This document shows, piece after piece, positions 57,280 through 64,000 of a DNA stretch of 64,000 bases. A model generated the notes under the pieces. It was not told the origin of the DNA. It was given only the letters and a program-made list of their open reading frames with translations, and made no database searches. Location: contig NW_014575561.1 of NCBI RefSeq assembly GCF_000708205.1, positions 814,299 to 878,298 on the forward strand, given 5' to 3'. Source of the DNA: Mixia osmundae IAM 14324. Taxonomy: Eukaryota > Basidiomycota > Mixiomycetes > Mixiales > Mixiaceae. The position numbers were made by a program, and so were the translations under genes. Every line of letters starts with the position of its first letter. Positions within the stretch are counted from its first letter, which is position 1.

Positions 57280-60200
57280 ATGGACGCCATACTCGACTTC
57301 TCCCAGGACCTCGATGTCAACTTGCTTGACAGGGTCGTCGCTGCTGTACGTCCATCTGCCCGCTGTGTAGCCTTTCACGGCGCGCGACTGCCTCGGAATA
57401 CTTGCTGACAACGGCATTGACAGTTCTATACCGGCAGTGGTCCCGACGTTCGTGCCTCATGATTCACATTGCGCGCATCATGCTCATCGCTGCTCTTCAT
57501 GTCTGCAGCAAAAGGCCGCCCAGCGTGCAGTGACTGCCTTCCAGGAGCATCAAGATGCATGGCAGCGCGTCCCTGCCATCCTCGAGCAATCTCAAAACAT
57601 GCACAGCAAAGCGAGTCCCTTCTGCCTCCCATATGACCCGGCTGATCTCCTCATCGGATCAGTACATCGCACTCTCGATCATGGAGAAGCTCATCACCAT
57701 TCGCTGGAAGATCTTGCCCGAGGATCAGCGATCTGGTATCCGCAACTTCATCGTCGGCGTCATCATCAAGTCATCATCTGATGAGATGACGCTGCGCAAA
57801 GAACGTGCATACGTCAACAAGCTCAACTTGATCCTTGTGCAAGTCCTCAAGCAGGAATGGCCTCACAATGTCAGTCAAATCGCGCGAAGCTGACCAAGCG
57901 CTGATGTCCGCATAGTGGCCGCAATTCATCCCCGAGATCGTGTCTTCATCACGCAGCAACACTACCCTCTGCGAGAACAACATGGCGAGTGTCTGCGCGT
58001 GTTGGCAGACACGAATAGGCTAAGGGGCCGAGCATTCGCAGATCATTCTGAAGCTGCTGTCCGAAGAGATCTTTGACTTCTCGGCAGAGCAGATGACCCA
58101 AGCAAAGACAAAAACAATGAAGAACCAGATGTGCCAAGAGTTCACAGAAGTCTTCCAGCTTTGCAATGAAGTTCTACAAACTGCGCAAAAGACGAGTCTC
58201 ATCAAAGCCACCCTAGAGACTTTGCTGCGCTTCCTCAACTGGATCCCACTGGGCTATATCTTCGAAACAGACATCATCGATAACCTCGTCAACAGGGTAT
58301 GTTCAGTTCATCTAGTAGTAGACGCCTGACCGATGCTTCGCGGCCCCAGTTCCTCGAGGTGCCAGAGTTCCGCAACGTTACCTTGAAATGCCTGTCAGAA
58401 ATTGGCGCTCTTTCCATCGGCCCCGAGTATAATGGCCACTTTGTGACTCTCTTCAACTTGGTCATGAGTGCTGTCAATCGCATGATTCCTCCAGCCACAG
58501 GTGCGCAGGCTGTCTCCCACCCGCTTACGCGCTCAACGATATCTGCAGATATTGCTGCTGTCTATGCCAATTCATCCGACGACGATCAGGAGCTTGTCCT
58601 CAACGTCGCGCTCTTCCTCGTCAATTTCCTCAACTCTCATCTCAAGATCATCGAAAAGCCAGAGAACGAAGCTGTCCTGCTGAACGTGCGTCTGAGGCGC
58701 ATTGCGGGAAAGAGTCGTCTGACTCGTAATACAGGCGCATCTGTACTTGATCAAAATCAGTCAGGTCGAAGAACGCGAGGTCTTCAGGACAGTATTGGAG
58801 TATTGGTCCAGGCTCGTGTCCGAGCTGTACGACGAGATCCAGGTGAGTGCCAGAGAACATCATCCCAAAAGCCTTCTGCTGAGCGCCCGGTTGCGCAGGC
58901 ACTACCAATTGAAGGCAACCCTCTCATTAGTCTCAACCTTGGCGGCGGGTTTTCAGGCTCACCGCCGGGCTCGATGAGCAACGGACCAGCTCTACGCAAG
59001 AACATCTATGCCAACGTGCTCTCCAACCTGCGGCTTGTCATCATAGGGCGTATGGTCAAGCCAGAAGAGGTGCTGGTCGTAGAGAATGACGAGGGCGAAG
59101 TGGTACGGGAATTCATGAAGGAGGTGGATACGATCGTGCTCTACAAGTCGATGCGAGAAGTACTGGTCTACCTCACGCATCTCGATGTTATCGATACAGA
59201 GAACATCATGACAGAGAAGCTGGCCAAGCAAGTAGATGGATCCGAATGGAGTGCGCCAGATGTCTCATCACTTGTCATAGTTGACCTTTGCGCAGGTTGG
59301 GGCAATCTGAACACACTCTGCTGGGCGATTGGATCCATCTCTGGTGCAATGAGTAAATGGTCATTTCTTCTCTGCGTCAGCTGCTGACACATTGTGCATA
59401 GATGAGGAGACAGAGAAGCGCTTCCTAGTCACGGTCATCAAAGATTTGCTGGGACTCTGCGAGATGAAACGAGGCAAAGACAACAAGGCCGTCGTAGCCT
59501 CAAATATCATGTACATTGTCGGACAATATCCTCGCTTCCTCAAAGCGCATTGGAAGGTGCGTTACTGCACAGAGACCTTACGTAGTGTGCTGATGCGGTC
59601 GATGCAGTTCCTCAAGACTGTCGTCAATAAGCTTTTCGAGTTCATGCACGAGCTGCACGAAGGTACGCTGGATCGAGCATCCTGATTGCTTCGAGCTGAG
59701 CAGCGTCTTCATCCTAGGCGTGCAAGACATGGCTTGCGACACGTTCATCAAGATTGCGCAGAAGTGCAGGCGGCATTTCGTGCTGCAGCAAGGCGGCGAA
59801 GGCGAGCCTTTCATCGACGAGATTCTAAGACAGCTGCCGCGCATCACTGCAGATCTTTCGCCGCTGCAGGTCCATGTCTTCTACGAAGCCGTCGGTTATA
59901 TGATCAGCGCGCAGCCGAACAAGCCAGCGCAGGAGCGGTTGATCGCCAATCTCATGGAAGCCCCGAACGCAGCTTGGGACGCTCTCATGCAGCAAGCGGG
60001 CCAAAGCGTCGACGTTCTCGCCAATCCTGACAACATCAAGATACTGTCAAACGTATTGAAGACGAATGTGTCTGCCTGCACGTCTGTTGGCACCTTCTTC
60101 CTGCCACAGATTGCGCGCATCTTCATGGACATGCTCGGTCTCTACAAAGCTGTCAGCGGTATCATCAATGATGCAGTGGCTGCTCAAGGCTTGATCGCGA

Positions 60201-61326
60201 CCAAGACGCCCAAAGTAAGAGGGTTGCGGTCGATAAAGAAAGATATCCTTCGATTGATCGAGACACACATCCGCCGTGCGGAAGATCTCGAACAGGTCAA
60301 CTCGACATTGATACCGCCGCTGCTGGAAGCCGTGCTAGGCGACTACAACCAGAATATCGCGCCTGCTCGTGATGCTGAGGTGCTCAATGTCATGACGACG
60401 ATCGTTGCTCGTCTGTCGAGCATGATCACCGACAAGGTGCCAGCGATACTCTCGGCCGTCTTTGAGTGCACACTCAATATGATCAATCAAGACTTTGCCG
60501 AGTACCCCGAGCATCGCGTGACCTTCTTTAAATTGCTCAGGCAGATCAACATCAACTGCTTTCCTGCCATCCTCGGGCTGGAGCCCGCTCAGTTTAAGCT
60601 GACGATGGATGCTGTGGTCTGGGCTATCAAGCATCCCCATCGTGACATTGCGGATATTGGTTTGAAGTAAGTCGCACTTATTGCATCGATAAGACAATGC
60701 TGATCGTATGGCAGCATCTGCCTCGAGCTTGTCAACAACATTGCAAACCAGCCCTCAAATGTGTCTGACGGCTTCTTCTCGCAGTACTTCCTGCCTTTCA
60801 TTCAGGACGTCTTCTTCGTCATTACGGACAGCGAGCACAAGGCGGGCTTCAAGAACCAGAGCATGCTTCTAGCAAGACTGTTCTACCTCGTCGAAGTCGG
60901 CCAGATCACCGTGCCGCTCTGGAACCAGGCAGAAGTAAACGATCCTACGATGACCAACCAGAAGTTCATCCGAGCGTACTGCAATAACCTCCTTCACACG
61001 GCCTTCCCTCACGTGCAACAGTGAGCCATTTCGCTGCTGGTAAGGATCGCGAGCTGACTCTCAGCTATGTCTACAGCGCCCAGATCAAGACCTTTGTCGA
61101 TTGCCTGTGCGAACAGAATCAGGATCCGGCAAAGTTCAAAGCAGGACTGCGCGACTTCCTCATCCAGCTCAGGGAATTCTCAGGCTCAGATGCGACAGAT
61201 CTATACGCGGACGACAAAGAGGCAGCGGCAGCGGCCAAAGCAGAGGAGGAGCGGGCCAGAGCTATTGCCGTGCCCGGCATGATCAATCCTCACAAGCTTG
61301 ACCCAGATCAAGACGAGGAGCTCTAG
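57280..61326 (+). CDS. CRM1: Exportin-1 (CRM1/XPO1)
   Basis: HEAT-repeat karyopherin that exports NES cargo with RanGTP. Sixteen exons (57280-57345, 57424-57447, 57509-57610, 57663-57869, 57916-57984, 58042-58296, 58350-58500, 58549-58685, 58735-58842, 58899-59250, 59296-59352, 59402-59556, 59608-59662, 59718-60666, 60715-61020, 61077-61326) give about 1080 aa. Landmarks: [20 protein letters not shown], the CRIME-domain run [40 protein letters not shown] and [18 protein letters not shown]. In the NES-groove helix [20 protein letters not shown], the Cys of QKCRRHFV fits the leptomycin-sensitive position. The tail is [19 protein letters not shown]. Introns 57611-57662 and 57985-58041 both have GCGAGT donors. 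Confidence 0.96.
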
Positions 61327-61377
61327 AGATGCTTGCACTTCTTCGATGCATTCTCGCGCTGTCTAGCTAGTAGATCA

Positions 61378-62693
61378 TCATCGCTTGAGGCTCGTAGCTG
61401 CGAGCGCGCTCGTGAGGTCGTCAAGGTCGTCCTTAGAAGCCTGCAGAGGTTCCGCTTCTTCGCGTGCCTTGTCATCCTGCACGATGCTGGCTTCTGTGAG
61501 GTCGACCTGCTCGGCCGACCCATCGGCGACACCTGCCACAGGTTCCTCTTCGTCGTCTTCTAGCTCTTCCTCCTCTTCATCGTCTTCGTCTGCCTCCTCA
61601 ACATCGTCTAATTCGTCTAGTGCGTCCGGGAAGCCGTTGGTTTCGAGTGCGCTTCGTAAATCTATGACCACTTCGTCTTCATCGCCAACGCGATTGCCGT
61701 TGAGTTCGATGACGGACAGCCTCTTGAGATGGCTGCCCAAGGCCAGCTTTAATATTCTGACCGCCCTGTCATCAATCTCGTTTGATTGTAACTTAAGCTC
61801 CGTCAGTTCTGGATTGTGCCCCTTGTTGAGTGCCTCCATGATCATGACGGCTCCTTTCGGTCGCAAGAGACAATCTGACAAGTTGAGGCTTTTGAGCTTT
61901 GGCCAATGAGGTAGAGCGCGAGCAATGGCGCGACTACCGCGCAAAGTGGCAGTGTTATCTTGCAAGTCGAGTGTTTCGAGCGATGGACAGTGCCTCAATC
62001 CGTCAGTGACGAGCGTCGCAAAGCCTTCCGGTCTTATACCGTTCTGAACCATCTTGACTTCCTTTATCGAGCTCGCGTGAGCGCGAATGGCTTTTGCCCA
62101 TGCAGGCGCCGAGCCATTCTCCAACCGGTTCCGCCCGCAGACGATGGTCTGTAGATTGGTTCGCTTGCCCTTTTGCTTGCTGTTGGCTGCCGAGGCGGTG
62201 AGCGCGTCTGCTACGACGCTTCCTCCTGCAGGGCCGAGCCCGTTGTTGTTCAACTTGAGGATGCTCAGAGCCGTGTTGCCGACGAGAAAGTCAACCATGG
62301 GCTCGACCGATCGACCACCAAAGGCATTGTCGCTCAAGTCGATCAGCCTGAGCGAGTGGGTCGAAATGAGCGAGTCGCAGAGAGCTTTGAGTGCCAGAGG
62401 GATCTCTGTGATCAGCCTGCCGGTGAAGATATCAGACAGGTCGGCGCGCTGCTCGGCCCATCTGGTCAGCAGCGGAGAGCGTGGGAGCACACTTGTGGAC
62501 GTGCCTCGAGCTTAGGCAGCTGTTGCAAGGCATCTGCAAGCGCTGTGCATGCCTCGACGCCGAGCGTGTTACCAGAGACGGTGACGCTCGTGAGCTCTTG
62601 CTTCTGCTTGAGGATGTCGACCAGGTAGGGCTGGATGTCTTGGGCAGAGTCTAGCTTGAGGCCTGCCTTGCCTGTGACGGCGAATGAGCTCAT
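61378..62693 (-). CDS. RNA1: Ran GTPase-activating protein
   Basis: Leucine-rich-repeat RanGAP that triggers GTP hydrolysis on Ran in the cytoplasm. Two exons. N terminus MSSFAVTGKAGLKLD; the catalytic-loop region ADLSDIFTGRLITEIP; LRR units such as LRLIDLSDNAFGGRSVEPMV and ILKLNNNGLGPAGG; a very acidic stretch (DDVEEADEDDEEEEELEDD) typical of RanGAP; C terminus ALAATSLKR. The single intron at about 62505-62448 can use a GC donor right after PKLE (giving KLERADLSDIFTGR, close to fission yeast Rna1) or an internal GT donor that adds four residues. It lies convergent with CRM1, its functional partner. Confidence 0.93.
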
Positions 62694-62805
62694 CCCGGTG
62701 GCCTCTGCCAGCGAGAGGCAACGCAGTTCGCTGTCGTCGCGCAGAAAAGTTGGGTCGATCCTTGTGTGCAGTGCGCTTGTGCCCTGCCTGAGACTTTAGG
62801 GAGAC
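62694..62805. promoter_or_regulatory. Bidirectional promoter, RNA1 / MSS51
   Basis: Only 112 bp separate the two divergent start codons. No named motif recognised. Confidence 0.45.
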
Positions 62806-64000
62806 ATGTATGGCCGGTCAGGCTGCAGGAGGGTGCTGCAGAGTCAGGCGAGAGCGTCTGCAAGCTCCAGTGCTCGACAGTGGAGGCCTAGACAGGCGAG
62901 AGAGGGGGCCGATGCTCCGATGAGCGAGTGCCAGCGACGGTCGATCTTTGGCATCTCCCTCTTTGGCAAGAAGGCAGTGCCCGCAAATCCCGAGCCTGAG
63001 CTGCCTCCCATCCTACTCGAGCAGGACAACCTCTTCCATCGACTGTCGGAGTCTCCCATTCCTGCCATGAGGGAAAGAGCCAAGCGGATCAAGTCACTCG
63101 CACTCTGTCCTGTCAACTTGGACAAGGGCATACGCAAGCACGTCGACTTTGAGTGCACCTACTGTGGCTTCCCCACTCATGCCACTCGCGAGGACTGGGA
63201 GTCAGACAAGGAGCATGTCAGGTACTGGCCCAGGTTGAGAGAGGCCAACATGGACGAGCACGATCGGAGGTCAGGCAGACAGATGACCGAGTTTGACTTG
63301 CCAGGCGATCAGCCGTATGAGGAAGCAGTCAGCATGTCCAACTGGGACGTCTTCTTCTACACCAGAGGCTTTGCCTCCATCGAGACCGAGCGCCAACGCC
63401 GTCACGTCAGCAAACTGCTCACCTATCCCATCTCCATCGCCGGCGTCTTGCACGAGAACAGCCCCTACAGACGGAGGAACCAGAGACTCACCCCAGAGGG
63501 ACAACGATCGATGATCGCCCTCAGACAGACCCTCCACCCTGCACTCGGCTCGACGCCTTCGACCATCAAGGCCGGCCTGCTGCAACAGCCTTTCCGGATC
63601 ATCATCATCGGGTCGCGCGCAGAGTCATGCCTACCCGGCGTCGTCTACGAGCAGCTGACCTGTCTCTTCCCGAGCGTGCCGTTCCATATCATCCATGTCG
63701 GCCCAGAAGTCATCTTTCCGCCCGCCAGCTCTCTGGGCAACAGAGGCGTCAGGCAGCCTGAACAATATGGCGCGAGAAGCCAGTCGACAGCAGTCTCTGA
63801 CAACTTGACCATCACGCTCATCGAGGCGCCCTACGAGAGGATACACCAAGCCCTGGAGCCTTTCGATCCCTACCACGATGTCTTCTTCTCCTTCTCGCCC
63901 GGCTTTGGCTTCCCAGACGAACGTTCGGGCGCCTTCCTGTCAGCCGCAAAGGCAGAGGCAGGAACGATATACCAGCCCCAAGTACAGGCCCAGACGAACT
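62806..64000 (+). CDS. MSS51: MSS51-like mitochondrial COX1 translation activator, 5' part
   Basis: Runs off the right edge (398 codons seen, one open frame without introns). The start MYGRSGCRRVLQSQARASAS looks like a mitochondrial presequence. The Mss51 blocks follow: SIFGISLFGKKAVP, ALCPVNLDKGIRKHVDFEC, CTYCGFPTHATREDWESDKE, LREANMDEHDRRSGRQMTEF, then WDVFFYTRGFASIETERQ (then RRHVSKLL), TYPISIAGVLHENSPY and LTPEGQRSMIALRQTLH. Mss51 couples synthesis of Cox1 to complex IV assembly and binds haem in yeast. No heme-motif CPxH is obvious in the visible N terminus, which is common outside budding yeasts. Confidence 0.88.
   Translation, partial: MYGRSGCRRVLQSQARASASSSARQWRPRQAREGADAPMSECQRRSIFGISLFGKKAVPANPEPELPPILLEQDNLFHRLSESPIPAMRERAKRIKSLALCPVNLDKGIRKHVDFECTYCGFPTHATREDWESDKEHVRYWPRLREANMDEHDRRSGRQMTEFDLPGDQPYEEAVSMSNWDVFFYTRGFASIETERQRRHVSKLLTYPISIAGVLHENSPYRRRNQRLTPEGQRSMIALRQTLHPALGSTPSTIKAGLLQQPFRIIIIGSRAESCLPGVVYEQLTCLFPSVPFHIIHVGPEVIFPPASSLGNRGVRQPEQYGARSQSTAVSDNLTITLIEAPYERIHQALEPFDPYHDVFFSFSPGFGFPDERSGAFLSAAKAEAGTIYQPQVQAQTN

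Overview
The window is a gene-dense stretch of a fungal nuclear genome, almost certainly a basidiomycete. Genes are packed on both strands. They are cut by many very short introns (about 45-60 nt, many with a CTGAC-type branch site). Bidirectional promoters are only about 110-300 bp, and convergent genes end within 2-100 bp of each other. The lineage call rests on five copies of the basidiomycete-type seven-helix DUF6534 family, an ATG26-type sterol glucosyltransferase and a GH5 steryl-glucosidase. I cannot fix the genus; a compact yeast-like member such as a Pucciniomycotina species would fit (inference). I see no operons, CRISPR arrays or bacterial features. All gene models here were spliced by hand from reading frame, splice signals and family alignment by memory.

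Layout. 1-1161: 3' part of a DUF6534 membrane protein. 1249-4830: a small hypothetical, ribosomal protein eS27 divergent from the GTPase DRG1/RBG1, and a small mitochondrial LEA-like protein. 5283-13097: a GPI-type surface protein, the PP2A B56 subunit, aminopeptidase P, and a convergent short-chain dehydrogenase. 13.4-16.4 kb: two DUF6534 genes. 16.5-22.2 kb: a minus-strand run of secretory-pathway genes (carboxypeptidase S, yapsin-like protease, GAS glucanosyltransferase). 22.5-32.8 kb: housekeeping genes (ECD, OGG1, SF3B6, ADP/ATP carrier, UPF0696, UPF0642, EBP2, a DUF836 thioredoxin-fold protein).

32808-35780 is a 2973-bp element with 192-bp near-identical terminal inverted repeats. It sits inside what was a roughly 123-bp bidirectional promoter and carries an unrecognised intron-bearing gene plus all the ambiguous bases I noticed. 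It is followed by a steryl-glucosidase and a sterol glucosyltransferase lying side by side (35875-43166), a make-and-break pair for sterylglucosides. Then come two tandemly duplicated DUF6534 genes (43332-46463), proteasome ATPase RPT3, DNA polymerase alpha POL1, PHO81, exportin CRM1, RanGAP, and the 5' part of MSS51.

The strongest unusual signal is splicing. At least 12 introns in eight genes can be placed only with a GC donor (GC-AG), among roughly 120-130 introns I modelled. In one paralogous pair the same intron has GT in one copy and GC in the other, while another intron keeps GC in both. This is far above the roughly one percent usually quoted for GC-AG introns and suggests relaxed donor recognition in this lineage.
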